From: Psychrosphaera haliotis
GTDB taxonomy: Bacteria; Pseudomonadota; Gammaproteobacteria; Enterobacterales; Alteromonadaceae
Length of the DNA stretch: 64,000 nt
Reading direction: 5' to 3'
Assembly (NCBI RefSeq): GCF_039523615.1
Contig: NZ_BAAAFQ010000011.1
Location: 124,001 to 188,000, forward strand
Shown: positions 51,260-60,517 of the stretch, piece by piece
How positions within the stretch are numbered: the stretch's first letter is position 1
How the letters are laid out: every line of letters starts with the position of its first letter
The notes under the pieces: generated by a model
What the model was told of the DNA's origin: nothing
The model's database searches: none
Seen by the model: the letters and a program-made list of their open reading frames with translations, nothing else
Made by a program: the position numbers and the translations under genes

Positions 51260-52639
51260 ATGACCAGCCCATTTGAAAACAATGACACAATTGCAGCCCA
51301 AGCAACCGCTCCTGGAAAAGGAGGTGTAGGTATCATTCGCGTATCTGGACCAAAAGCAAAAGACATTGCAGCTCATATCGTTGGTCGTTGTCCAGAACCT
51401 CGTCAAGCTGAATATATGTCTTTTAAGTCTTCAGACGGCACAACGCTTGATCAAGGTATCGTGTTATTTTTTAAAGGACCAAACTCGTTTACAGGCGAAG
51501 ACGTTGTTGAGTTTCAAGGTCACGGCGGTCCAATTGTAATTGATCTCATTTTACAAGAAATCACAAAGATAGACGGATTAAGGTTAGCCAGAGCGGGTGA
51601 GTTTAGTGAGCGTGCTTTCTTAAATGACAAAATAGACTTAACCCAAGCGGAAGCCATTGCCGACTTAATTGAAAGTAACTCTGTGCAAGCAGCCAAGTCA
51701 GCGCTTCAGTCTCTGCAAGGCGAGTTCTCTAACAAAATTAACAGCCTTGTTGAAAAAATGATAAGCCTGCGTATTTATGTAGAAGCGGCCATTGATTTCC
51801 CTGATGAAGAAATTGATTTTTTATCTGATGGAAAGGTAGCAAATGATCTTGATGGCATTATCGATTATTTGGACTCGGTAAAACACCAAGCCCAACAAGG
51901 GGCAATTATTCGTGAAGGGATGAAAGTCGTTATTGCGGGCAGGCCAAATGCTGGTAAATCTTCATTACTTAATGCTCTATCTGGTAAGGACAGTGCGATT
52001 GTCACTGATATAGCAGGAACCACCAGGGACGTATTAAAAGAACATATCCACATTGATGGTATGCCGTTACATATTATCGATACAGCAGGCCTTAGAGAAA
52101 GCCCAGATACCGTTGAACAAATTGGTATTGAGCGAGCATGGCAGGAAATTAATGATGCTGACAAAGTATTACTGATGGTTGATGCAACAAGTGGTGAAAA
52201 TATCGACCCAAATGATATTTGGCCTGAGTTTATGGATAAACTTCCAGAAAATATGCCTCTTAGTATTATCAGAAATAAAATCGACTTAATTGGTGAAAGT
52301 AAATCTCAAGTGACAGAGGTTAACAATATTCCGGTTATTTCAATTTCAGCTCAGCAGCAGCTTGGTATCGAAGAGCTAAAACAGCACTTAAAGTCAGCCA
52401 TGGGTTTTCAAGGAAGTACGGAAGGCACCTTTATGGCTCGTAGACGTCATCTTGATGCATTAAACAAAGCATATTCGCACTTACTTCAAGGTAAGGAGCA
52501 ACTTCATTCATTTATTGCCGGTGAAATTTTGGCAGAAGAATTAAGAATCGCTCAACAACACCTCAATGAAATTACCGGTGAATTCAGTTCAGACGATTTA
52601 TTAGGCAGAATATTTAGTTCGTTTTGTATTGGTAAATAA
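51260..52639 (+). CDS. mnmE: tRNA modification GTPase MnmE
   Basis: With MnmG makes 5-carboxymethylaminomethyl-uridine at the tRNA wobble position. The 459 residues contain the N-terminal tetrahydrofolate-binding domain (about 1-120), the inserted G domain with GRPNAGKSSLLNALSG near 227, DTAGLRES near 274 and NKID near 340, and the C-terminal catalytic FCIGK end. Its partner mnmG is 3.2 kb downstream, across the probable origin. Terminator upstream, own expression likely. Confidence 0.97.
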   Translation: MTSPFENNDTIAAQATAPGKGGVGIIRVSGPKAKDIAAHIVGRCPEPRQAEYMSFKSSDGTTLDQGIVLFFKGPNSFTGEDVVEFQGHGGPIVIDLILQEITKIDGLRLARAGEFSERAFLNDKIDLTQAEAIADLIESNSVQAAKSALQSLQGEFSNKINSLVEKMISLRIYVEAAIDFPDEEIDFLSDGKVANDLDGIIDYLDSVKHQAQQGAIIREGMKVVIAGRPNAGKSSLLNALSGKDSAIVTDIAGTTRDVLKEHIHIDGMPLHIIDTAGLRESPDTVEQIGIERAWQEINDADKVLLMVDATSGENIDPNDIWPEFMDKLPENMPLSIIRNKIDLIGESKSQVTEVNNIPVISISAQQQLGIEELKQHLKSAMGFQGSTEGTFMARRRHLDALNKAYSHLLQGKEQLHSFIAGEILAEELRIAQQHLNEITGEFSSDDLLGRIFSSFCIGK

Positions 52640-52668
52640 GATAAGACAAATAAAAAAGAAGAATAACC

Positions 52669-53103
52669 ATGATTAAGATAATTGTTGGAACGGAAACCGG
52701 TACCGCAGAATATGTAGCAGATGAAGTCTTAGATCTGCTAGGTGAACATGATTTAAATGCAGAAGTGATTGATCAAATATCTGAGTTGTCACTAGACGAT
52801 AACGAAACACTCGTTATTTGCACATCAACACATGGCGCAGGTGAAGTTCCAAATAACCTAAAGAAATTTGAGCAATGGTTACAAACGTCGCCAAACTTAG
52901 ACAACAAAAAGTTTGCTGTTATTGGCTTAGGTGATTCGAGTTACGATACGTTCTGCAAAGCTGCAAAATCACTTGATGAATTATTATCCAGCGCAAACGC
53001 AAACCGTATGTTTGCACCAATTTTTGCGGACGCTATGTCCGATGAACTACCAGAAGATATAATTCTTCCTTTATTAAAAGCCCATTTAGATAAGTTTGTT
53101 TAA
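52669..53103 (+). CDS. mioC: MioC-type flavodoxin
   Basis: Small FMN-binding protein; MioC of E. coli supports biotin synthase activity. The 144-residue protein has the phosphate-binding loop GTETGTAEYVADEV (about 7-20), STHGAGEVPNNLKKF near 59 and GLGDSSYDTFCKAAKSLDEL near 92. In E. coli mioC lies next to oriC and is transcribed into it. Here it is oriented toward the origin too but a strong terminator and the cpdB-like gene stand between. Confidence 0.92.
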   Translation: MIKIIVGTETGTAEYVADEVLDLLGEHDLNAEVIDQISELSLDDNETLVICTSTHGAGEVPNNLKKFEQWLQTSPNLDNKKFAVIGLGDSSYDTFCKAAKSLDELLSSANANRMFAPIFADAMSDELPEDIILPLLKAHLDKFV

Positions 53104-53107
53104 ACAT

Positions 53108-53147
53108 ATGAGCAGTGATACATAAAGTAAGACACTGCTCATTTTTT
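53108..53147 (+). terminator. Intrinsic terminator after mioC
   Basis: ATGAGCAGTG (53108-53117) pairs perfectly with CACTGCTCAT (53133-53142), 15-nt loop, then T6. It isolates mioC transcription from the origin region. Confidence 0.88.
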
Positions 53148-53158
53148 CATCTCGTTTG

Positions 53159-55189
53159 CTAGTTTGTTGTTAAATCTATCTGGTATAGCGCAAGTCCATC
53201 ATTATCAACACGCACTGGATTAGTAATAGAAATAGCATTAATTTTTTCAGAAACGTTTTGAGCATTTAATGAAGGTGAAGACTTAAATATAACGTCAAGT
53301 TTGATCGAAGTTTTAATCGCCTTAAATTGCCAATTATTATCTGGTTTTGCTTTAATACCCATTCCCTTACTCTTGTTTGATTGGGCCTGAATATAACTTC
53401 TTAATACAGTTCTGTTTTCGTCTGGTCCTTCAAATGTTTCTCTTGAAACTCCATCTATATTTGGAAACTTTCCTCCACCAGATGCTCTGTAATTATTAGT
53501 CACCACAAGAAACTCACCTTCTAAATTAATAGGCAATCCTTTGTATTTGAGATTCACAATACGATGAGCGGAATCATTTTGAAGATGCCCTTCTGTGTTA
53601 TAACGAGAAGCCTGTGTCACATCAATTTCATAGGTAACGCCATCAATGACATCAAAATCAAAACTTGGAAACGCTTCATTTAACAAATACTGAGTTTTTG
53701 GCGAAGTAGGATCTATTTGATTAAACTGACCGGCTGAGCGCTCGAGCCATTCCTTTACATCATGTCCTGTGAGTTTGACCACTCTAATTGTATTTGGAAA
53801 CACATATAAGCTAACAACATCTAATAACGACACCTTACCCGCTTTAATATAAGTAAAGTCTTCAAAGCCATTCCTACCGGCTCTAAACGGTGCAGCCGCA
53901 GATAAAACAGGCAGACCATCAAGTTCAGTTCCTAATATAAAACGTTTTCCCCAATCAATTTGGGCGTTAGCAACAATTTGTATTGAAGGATCATCTTGCA
54001 CCAAAGAGAAAAAACTATTAATTGGATGTGCTAATTCAGCAAAAGATTCCGATATCCACTTTATGGTTGCCTCGTGTTGCGGCTTTATCGCTTCAAAAAC
54101 CGCTTTATCCGCTTTAGCATGATCAACAAATGTATTGTTCCGCTTTGAGCCACTAGCGATTGCTCTGACAGAAACAGTAGACTTTTCAATTGACCAATGA
54201 CCGTTTTGGCTTAGCTTTAGTTCTAAATCAATTAACCCCAAATGGTTTCCAAAAAAGCCTGGCATCACTGCCGGAACACCATTAAGTTTACCGGTTTTAT
54301 TGTTCACACCTAAATGCTCAAAACCATCGAAAGTAGGATCACCCGGAAACAATCGGTGATGATGGCCAAACAAAATAGCGTCAATATTTGGCACTTTAGA
54401 TAGCATCAAGGCAACATTCTCTGCCCCATCTTTATGATCTTGCATAGATAAACCAGAATGAGGAACCGCAATTATGATATCTGCACCTTTCGCTTTCATT
54501 TCTGGAACAAATTTATGTGCTGTCTCTATAATGTCCTCCGCAAAAACTTTTCCTTCTAGGTGACTTTTGTCCCATTGCATTATTTGAGGTGGAACAAAGC
54601 CTATGTAGCCAATGTTAATCTCGTAGTTATTACCGTTAACATCAATCAATGTTTTTGGTTTTATAATGTATGGCGAGAAAGCATTTACTACCTCTGCATT
54701 TTTATTCTTCTTATAAACGTTTGCGCTTATATATGGGAAGTTGGCGCCTTTGATAGAGGCTTTTAAGAACTCAAGACCAAAGTTAAACTCATGATTACCA
54801 ATGTTTGCTACATCGTAATCTAATAAATTCATCGCTTTATAAGCAACATGAATATCACCGGCCAGTATCTTATCTCTGCGAATTTGAGCTTCATAATCAC
54901 CAAGTGGACTATTCTGTAGTAGATCTCCATTATCAATTAAAACTGAATTAAGCATCTCTGATCGTGCTTCCTTGATCAAAGTTGCCGTATTAACAAAGCC
55001 TATCGATTCAGTCTTAGTTTTTCTAAAATAGTCATAATTAGCGAAGTACATATGGATGTCTGTGGTCTCCATAATGCGTAATGTTAAGGTTGGAGACGCC
55101 TTTTCTTTAACTGGTTCTGATACCGAACAAGCGCTTATAAGTAGAATAAAGACTAGACAAACTGACTTGATAAAAAGGTTTAATTGCAT
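53159..55189 (-). CDS. cpdB: 2',3'-cyclic-nucleotide 2'-phosphodiesterase / 3'-nucleotidase, lipoprotein form
   Basis: Salvages extracellular nucleotides. The start is taken at ATG 55189 (676 residues), because this gives a short lipoprotein signal ending in the lipobox ISAC; an ATG at 55228 adds 13 unlikely residues, and neither has a good ribosome site. Metallophosphatase motifs: TTDIHMYFANYDYF near 40, DNGDLLQNSP near 85, GNHEFNFGLEFL near 128, HSGL near 244 and FGHHHRLFPGDP near 275. C-terminal 5'-nucleotidase domain follows. E. coli CpdB is a soluble periplasmic protein; this one seems membrane-anchored. Confidence 0.9.
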   Translation of the reverse strand: MQLNLFIKSVCLVFILLISACSVSEPVKEKASPTLTLRIMETTDIHMYFANYDYFRKTKTESIGFVNTATLIKEARSEMLNSVLIDNGDLLQNSPLGDYEAQIRRDKILAGDIHVAYKAMNLLDYDVANIGNHEFNFGLEFLKASIKGANFPYISANVYKKNKNAEVVNAFSPYIIKPKTLIDVNGNNYEINIGYIGFVPPQIMQWDKSHLEGKVFAEDIIETAHKFVPEMKAKGADIIIAVPHSGLSMQDHKDGAENVALMLSKVPNIDAILFGHHHRLFPGDPTFDGFEHLGVNNKTGKLNGVPAVMPGFFGNHLGLIDLELKLSQNGHWSIEKSTVSVRAIASGSKRNNTFVDHAKADKAVFEAIKPQHEATIKWISESFAELAHPINSFFSLVQDDPSIQIVANAQIDWGKRFILGTELDGLPVLSAAAPFRAGRNGFEDFTYIKAGKVSLLDVVSLYVFPNTIRVVKLTGHDVKEWLERSAGQFNQIDPTSPKTQYLLNEAFPSFDFDVIDGVTYEIDVTQASRYNTEGHLQNDSAHRIVNLKYKGLPINLEGEFLVVTNNYRASGGGKFPNIDGVSRETFEGPDENRTVLRSYIQAQSNKSKGMGIKAKPDNNWQFKAIKTSIKLDVIFKSSPSLNAQNVSEKINAISITNPVRVDNDGLALYQIDLTTN

Positions 55190-55259
55190 AAAAACGATGG
55201 TCCAAATAACAAATGAGACAGAGATCATAAACGATTACGCCTCAGTTTTTATGTAATTT

Positions 55260-55810
55260 TAAACTTAATCACATATATTTGGCTGGATCTAAAAAATATA
55301 ACGATCTTTTTTAACATGGGTTAATTAGATCTACTTATGCACATCAACATGCTCTAATTAGCCGATCATTAACCTGATCACAGGGTTAAACCTAGTTACT
55401 AACAATATGCACACAGAGATGTTATTTCGTTACTAGGCCTGTGTATAAGATCGTTAAGATCGTTTGATCTAACTGGAGATATCCAGATTATAACTTTTGC
55501 AGGTATTTTGCCTGTGGATAAAAGGGCTAGTTATCCAAGGGTTTAAACACACTTGATCCAAGTTAGATCACAGTTATTGATCGCTATAAGATCCTATTTT
55601 AATTAAAGAAAAGTGGCTTACACACAGAAAAGGCGCTGCTTAATAGTAATAAAAATAAAAGATCTTTAAATAGATCTTATATTAATAAAGCGATCAGAAA
55701 CTTATAAATCAAAGCAAGTTATGAATAAAAAATAAGCTTTCCAAAGCCTATTAAACCGAGCTAGAATATGCGCCCTCTTTTTGAGGATCCGTAATTTTTT
55801 GTTGTTTTGA
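55260..55810. other. oriC: Probable replication origin oriC
   Basis: A gene-free region of about 550 nt upstream of mnmG, the E. coli position. It has 16 GATC sites between 55286 and 55789 (about two expected by chance). DnaA boxes: TTATGCACA at 55335-55343, reverse TTATACACA at 55440-55448, reverse TTATCCACA at 55513-55521, and the near-match TTATCCAAG at 55531-55539. An AT-rich stretch at about 55640-55690, on the mnmG side, contains two 13-mer-like elements starting GATCTT at 55661 and 55673, matching the unwinding element of E. coli. All agrees with a Dam/SeqA-controlled origin. Confidence 0.92.
55640..55690. other. Probable DNA unwinding element of oriC
   Basis: Nearly pure A/T for 50 nt with two repeated 13-mer-like units, GATCTTTAAATAG (55661-55673) and GATCTTATATTAA (55673-55685), the mnmG-proximal location seen in E. 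coli. Confidence 0.7.
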
Positions 55811-55817
55811 GGTAATA

Positions 55818-57707
55818 ATGATCTTTTCTGAAACTTTTGATGTCATCGTAATTGGTGGTGGTCACGCTGGTACTGAGGCTGCTTTAGCTTCAGCTAGAAT
55901 GGGCCAAAGCACTCTGTTGCTAACTCACAACATAGACACATTAGGTCAGATGTCATGTAATCCAGCCATTGGTGGAATTGGCAAAGGTCATCTTGTAAAA
56001 GAGATCGATGCTTTAGGTGGTGCAATGGCACTAGCTGCAGACGCTGGTGGTATTCAATTTAGAACACTAAATTCATCTAAAGGCCCAGCCGTTAGAGCAA
56101 CTCGAGCACAAGCGGATCGTCAGTTATATAAATCGGCTATTCGATCAATTTTAGAAAACCAACCTAATTTAAAAATATTTCAACAATCTTGTGACGATCT
56201 TATTGTTGAACAAGATCGTGTAGTTGGTGTTGTGACTCAAATGGGCCTCAAATTCAAAGCCAAAAGCGTTGTACTGACTGTTGGAACATTTTTGGGTGGC
56301 AAGATACACATTGGTTTAGAAAACCACTCAGGAGGCCGCGCAGGCGATCCTCCTTCAATCGCATTAGCGGATCGTTTAAGAGAATTGCCATTCCGAGTTG
56401 ATCGCCTAAAAACAGGTACTCCGCCTCGTATAGACGCCCGAACCGTAGACTTCTCTGTCATGCAAGCGCAACCAGGTGATACACCGACACCAAACTTTTC
56501 TTACATCAGTAAAAACGGTTGTCATCCTGAACAGATCCCTTGTTTTATAACTTATACCAACGAAAAAACACATGATGTAATTCGTGGCGGCTTAGATAGA
56601 TCGCCAATGTACTCAGGTGTTATTGAAGGTATCGGACCAAGATACTGTCCTTCAATCGAAGATAAAATTGTTCGTTTTGCAGATAAAGACAAACACCAAA
56701 TATTCGTAGAGCCCGAAGGTCTAACAACTCATGAACTTTATCCAAATGGTATCTCTACAAGTTTACCTTTTGACGTTCAAGTAGATCTTGTTCACTCAAT
56801 TGCAGGGTTTGAAAACGCTCACATCACTCGTCCTGGTTACGCTATTGAGTATGATTACTTTGATCCACGTGATTTAAAACAGTCGTTAGAAACCAAATTT
56901 ATTGATGGGCTCTTTTTTGCTGGCCAAATCAACGGCACAACTGGTTATGAAGAAGCTGGCGCACAAGGTTTAATTGCTGGTATGAACGCAGCGTTAAGCT
57001 CACAAGAAAAAGAAGCATGGTCACCTGGTAGAGATCAAGCTTACATTGGTGTGTTAATTGATGATCTAGCTACATTGGGCACAAAAGAACCTTATCGTAT
57101 GTTCACAAGCCGCGCTGAATATCGATTATTGCTTCGTGAAGACAACGCTGATTTACGCCTAACGGAAAAAGGTCGCGAGCTTGGTTTAGTTTGTGACGAA
57201 CGTTGGAAAACCTTCAACGAAAAAATTGAACAGATTGCAGTTGAACAAGAACGATTAAAATCGAACTGGATCCACAAAGATCATGCCGCGTTAGATCAAA
57301 TCAATGATTTACTAAAAACGCCAATTTCTAGAGAAGCAAGTTTAGAAGATTTGGTTCGCCGCCCAGAAGTTCGTTATGACGACTTGATGAGCATTGAAGG
57401 TGTTGGCCCTGCAAACTCCAACAAACAAGCTGCTGAACAAGTTGAGATTCAGATAAAGTATCAAGGTTATATAGATCGTCAATTACTAGAGATCGCAAAG
57501 CAGCAAAAAAATGAAGATACAGCTATTCCGTCAGATTTTGATTATGCGTCAATCAGCGGCCTATCAAATGAAGTTATTGCTAAGCTTGAAGATGCTAGAC
57601 CAGACACGGTAGGACAGGCAGCAAGAATTTCAGGAATTACACCGGCAGCAATTTCAATGATTCTGGTTTACTTGAAAAAGCATAGCGCACTTAAAAAATC
57701 TGCATAA
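55818..57707 (+). CDS. mnmG: tRNA uridine-5-carboxymethylaminomethyl modification enzyme MnmG
   Basis: FAD-dependent partner of MnmE in wobble-uridine modification. The 629 residues start with the dinucleotide-binding VIVIGGGHAGTEAALASARMG (about 9-29), include the conserved cysteine in GQMSCNPAIGGIGKGHLVKEIDALGG near 50, GTFLGGKIHIGLENHSGGRAGDPPS near 155, and a second FAD motif FFAGQINGTTGYEEAGAQGL near 370. It directly follows the origin region; GATC sites remain frequent in its first few hundred bases. Confidence 0.97.
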   Translation: MIFSETFDVIVIGGGHAGTEAALASARMGQSTLLLTHNIDTLGQMSCNPAIGGIGKGHLVKEIDALGGAMALAADAGGIQFRTLNSSKGPAVRATRAQADRQLYKSAIRSILENQPNLKIFQQSCDDLIVEQDRVVGVVTQMGLKFKAKSVVLTVGTFLGGKIHIGLENHSGGRAGDPPSIALADRLRELPFRVDRLKTGTPPRIDARTVDFSVMQAQPGDTPTPNFSYISKNGCHPEQIPCFITYTNEKTHDVIRGGLDRSPMYSGVIEGIGPRYCPSIEDKIVRFADKDKHQIFVEPEGLTTHELYPNGISTSLPFDVQVDLVHSIAGFENAHITRPGYAIEYDYFDPRDLKQSLETKFIDGLFFAGQINGTTGYEEAGAQGLIAGMNAALSSQEKEAWSPGRDQAYIGVLIDDLATLGTKEPYRMFTSRAEYRLLLREDNADLRLTEKGRELGLVCDERWKTFNEKIEQIAVEQERLKSNWIHKDHAALDQINDLLKTPISREASLEDLVRRPEVRYDDLMSIEGVGPANSNKQAAEQVEIQIKYQGYIDRQLLEIAKQQKNEDTAIPSDFDYASISGLSNEVIAKLEDARPDTVGQAARISGITPAAISMILVYLKKHSALKKSA

Positions 57708-57740
57708 ATCTCCTCTGTAACAATATCCAAATAATCCTAG

Positions 57741-57772
57741 GTATGGCGGGCATTGCTCGCTATACTTTCTTT
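57741..57772 (+). terminator. Weak terminator-like hairpin between mnmG and rsmG
   Basis: A 10-bp stem with two G-T pairs (57741-57750 with 57756-57765, 5-nt loop) followed by a T-rich stretch interrupted by C. Could attenuate transcription from mnmG into rsmG. Confidence 0.5.
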
Positions 57773-57798
57773 AATATTTTCTAGAAAAATGTCATACC

Positions 57799-58434
57799 AT
57801 GTTAAAAACAAAGCTTATTAAACTATTAGATAAGACCGAGTTGTCTTATTCGGAACAACAAATTGATCAACTTGTTGGTTATGTAGAAATGCTGCATAAG
57901 TGGAATAAGGCCTATAATTTAACGTCGGTTCGTGATCCTCAACAAATGTTAATTAAACATATTGTTGATAGTTTGGTTGTAAGTCCTCACTTACAACTTA
58001 CACCAAACAAAAATGGTAAATTTATTGATGTTGGTACTGGCCCGGGACTACCAGGCATGCCATTAGCTATCGCGAATCCGGATAATGAATTTACGTTATT
58101 AGATTCATTAGGCAAAAGAATAAGATTTATTACTCAAGTTAATCATGAACTTGGTGTAAAAAATGTAAACCCGACGTTAAGTCGTGTTGAAGAGCATCAT
58201 GGTCAATATGCTGGCGTTTTGAGTCGAGCTTTTGCATCAATATCTGATATGGTTAACTGGAGTCATCATTTGGTGGCTGAAGATGGTCGATTTTTTGCTC
58301 TAAAAGGCCAAGTTGATCAAGAAGAAATTGAAGCTTTACCTGAATTTGTTAAAGTTGAAGAAATTATTCAATTAACCGTGCCTGAATTAGAAGGTGAACG
58401 TCATTTAGTTGTGTTGAGTAAACGTAACAATTGA
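57799..58434 (+). CDS. rsmG: 16S rRNA (guanine527-N7)-methyltransferase
   Basis: Methylates G527 of 16S rRNA; loss gives low-level streptomycin resistance. The 211 residues contain NLTSVRDPQQMLIKHIVDSL near 40-60, the SAM motif FIDVGTGPGLPGMPLAIA near 74-91 and the LSRAFASISDMV segment near 134, all typical. The stop overlaps the frame start of the parA region by a few bases; mnmG-rsmG-parA-parB is the usual order. Confidence 0.96.
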   Translation: MLKTKLIKLLDKTELSYSEQQIDQLVGYVEMLHKWNKAYNLTSVRDPQQMLIKHIVDSLVVSPHLQLTPNKNGKFIDVGTGPGLPGMPLAIANPDNEFTLLDSLGKRIRFITQVNHELGVKNVNPTLSRVEEHHGQYAGVLSRAFASISDMVNWSHHLVAEDGRFFALKGQVDQEEIEALPEFVKVEEIIQLTVPELEGERHLVVLSKRNN

Positions 58435-58454
58435 TAAAAGGGATTGAGACGAAC

Positions 58455-59234
58455 GTGGCAAAAATAATAGCAATAGCCAATCAAAAAGGTGGAGTTGGAA
58501 AAACAACTTCTGCAGTAAACCTTGCTGCATCAATGGCTGCGACAAAACGAAAAATACTTCTTATTGACCTCGACCCGCAGGGCAACGCGACAATGGGCTC
58601 GGGTATAGACAAATATGAAGTTGAATATAGTGCTTACGACTTACTTGTTGAAGACGTACCTTTTGATCAAGTCGTAGAAACTGAAACCTCTGGTGGTTAT
58701 CATGTTGTTGCTGCGAATGGCGATGTAACAGCTGCCGAAGTTAAAATGATGGAAATGTATGGCCGAGAACTCCGTCTTAAAAACGCCCTCGATAAGATCA
58801 AAGACCAATATGATTTCATTTTTATCGACTGTCCACCATCTCTAAACATGCTAACGGTTAATGCTATGGCTGCAGCCGATTCTGTTATTGTTCCAATGCA
58901 ATGTGAGTATTATGCTCTTGAAGGTTTAACGGCATTAATGGATACCATTAGCCAGTTGGCCAGTATCGTAAACCCTAATTTAAAAATAGAAGGGATTTTA
59001 CGAACGATGTACGATCCTCGTAATCGATTAGCCAATGACGTTTCCGAACAATTAAAACATCACTTTGGTGATAAAGTTTATCGTACCGTAATTCCAAGAA
59101 ACGTTCGTTTAGCTGAAGCACCAAGCTTTGGCTCGCCAGTTATGTATTACGATAAATCATCGTCAGGCGCAAAAGCGTATTTAGCTTTAGCTGGTGAAAT
59201 GTTGCGTCGTTCAAATAAAAGCGCTGCGGCGTAA
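58455..59234 (+). CDS. parA: Chromosome partitioning ATPase ParA (Soj)
   Basis: DNA-binding ATPase that moves ParB-parS complexes and segregates origins. I take GTG 58455 as start (259 residues), since the family begins with KIIAIANQKGG immediately; a TTG at 58431 adds eight unconserved residues. The deviant Walker A is KGGVGKTT near 9-16, the Walker A' DLDPQGNATMGSG near 40, Walker B FIFIDCPPSLNMLT near 117. ParB follows, and two parS sites lie in recF, 13 kb away. Confidence 0.95.
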   Translation: MAKIIAIANQKGGVGKTTSAVNLAASMAATKRKILLIDLDPQGNATMGSGIDKYEVEYSAYDLLVEDVPFDQVVETETSGGYHVVAANGDVTAAEVKMMEMYGRELRLKNALDKIKDQYDFIFIDCPPSLNMLTVNAMAAADSVIVPMQCEYYALEGLTALMDTISQLASIVNPNLKIEGILRTMYDPRNRLANDVSEQLKHHFGDKVYRTVIPRNVRLAEAPSFGSPVMYYDKSSSGAKAYLALAGEMLRRSNKSAAA

Positions 59235-59265
59235 ATTAAATTAATTTGTAGTGTAAAGGAAAGAT

Positions 59266-60168
59266 ATGTCTCCCCGTAAACGTGGATTAGGTCGCGGCCT
59301 CGATGCCCTATTAGCAACTCAAGCACAAAGCCAGCAACAAGAGCCGAATCAAGGTGAGTCAGCAGAAGCTGAATTAATTGCAGATAATAAAAACTTAGTT
59401 AACTTGGCTATTGAGATACTAGTCCCTGGTAAATATCAGCCACGTAAAGACATGTCGCCGGAAGCCTTAGAAGAGCTGGCTGCGTCAATTCGCAATCAAG
59501 GCATTATTCAACCAATAGTGGTTCGCCCTATTAACGACGAACAGTTTGAGATAATTGCGGGTGAACGTCGTTGGAGAGCATCACAGTTAGCTGGGCTTGA
59601 TACCGTTCCTTGCATAATCAAAGATGTGCCAGATGAAGCGGCTGTTGCAATCGCACTTATTGAGAATATTCAGCGTGAAGATCTAAATGCCATGGAAGAA
59701 GCCATCGCATTACAGCGTTTACAAGATGAGTTTGAATTGACTCATCAAGAAGTTGCCGATGCCGTTGGTAAATCTCGTACTTCAGTAACAAACTATTTAC
59801 GACTGAATAAGTTAGAAAGTGATGTTAAGACGTTAATGGAACATGGTGATCTAGAGTTTGGCCATGCAAAAGTTTTATTAGCACTTACTGGAGATGAGCA
59901 AGTTTTAGCTGCTCGTAAAGTAGTTGCTAAAGATTTAACTGTCCGTGATACCGAAAAACTAGTAAATAGCCTGACTCAAGAACAAGCGGAAAAAAAGGTG
60001 GCTGAAAAAGACCCAGACGTGAAATTGCTTGAGCAACAGCTAGTAGAACGTTTAGGTGCAAAAGTGGATATTACCTACAACCGCAAAGGTAAAGGTAAAA
60101 TGGTTATCTCTTACTCATCACTTGATGAGCTAGATGGAATTATTGCGCATTTAACGACTGAAGAATAA
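59266..60168 (+). CDS. parB: Chromosome partitioning protein ParB (Spo0J)
   Basis: CTP-dependent clamp that loads at parS and spreads. The 300 residues begin SPRKRGLGRGLDALLA, the ParA-stimulating N-terminus, followed by the CTPase motifs (QYQPRKDMSPEALEELAASI near 68 and IIAGERRWRASQLAGL near 105), a helix-turn-helix with HQEVADAVGKSRTSVTNYLRL near 165-185, and a dimerisation domain. Complete family length. It is 31 nt after parA. Confidence 0.97.
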   Translation: MSPRKRGLGRGLDALLATQAQSQQQEPNQGESAEAELIADNKNLVNLAIEILVPGKYQPRKDMSPEALEELAASIRNQGIIQPIVVRPINDEQFEIIAGERRWRASQLAGLDTVPCIIKDVPDEAAVAIALIENIQREDLNAMEEAIALQRLQDEFELTHQEVADAVGKSRTSVTNYLRLNKLESDVKTLMEHGDLEFGHAKVLLALTGDEQVLAARKVVAKDLTVRDTEKLVNSLTQEQAEKKVAEKDPDVKLLEQQLVERLGAKVDITYNRKGKGKMVISYSSLDELDGIIAHLTTEE

Positions 60169-60388
60169 ATAATTGAAATAAAATTCGGTGGCAAAAAAAC
60201 AAATCATTAAAAAATAACGTTTTTTTGTCACTATCAAACTGTAATAAGTAGTTTTTATACATAACACCCCTCTAAATTTAACCTTTCAATTCAGTTACCT
60301 AGTAACTTACAAAAGTAACTGTAAATTTATTACCAAACTATCCCAGTAAAACGTATTTAGGTATCAAGTGTTTAAAAGCCGCTCATAC

Positions 60389-60416
60389 TTGCAAAACCTT
60401 TATTTAAACGTATAAT
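60389..60416 (+). promoter_or_regulatory. Promoter of the atp operon
   Basis: TTGCAA (60389-60394), 16-nt spacer, TATAAT (60411-60416), about 100 nt before atpI. The intergenic stretch 60169-60388 holds no gene; it contains the direct repeat AGTAACT twice near 60300-60320. Confidence 0.65.
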
Positions 60417-60429
60417 TTCGCCTGATTTT

Positions 60430-60490
60430 AACCTAGCTAACTGGCAATCTGCCGCTATGATTGATTAACAATCGATTAGCTGGTTTTTAA
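60430..60490 (+). promoter_or_regulatory. Branched hairpin in the atp leader
   Basis: AACC-T-AGCTAA (60430-60440) pairs with TTAGCTGGTT (60476-60485), enclosing a small inner hairpin GATTG/CAATC (60459-60473), and is followed by T-rich sequence. It ends about 30 nt before the atpI start and could be an attenuator or stabiliser. Confidence 0.4.
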
Positions 60491-60517
60491 ATAGACAGAA
60501 TTATTAGGAAATAGGCT

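Noticed and set aside
55690..55730. IHF site in the origin region
   Set aside because: AATCAA is present but the second half of the consensus does not follow at the right spacing.
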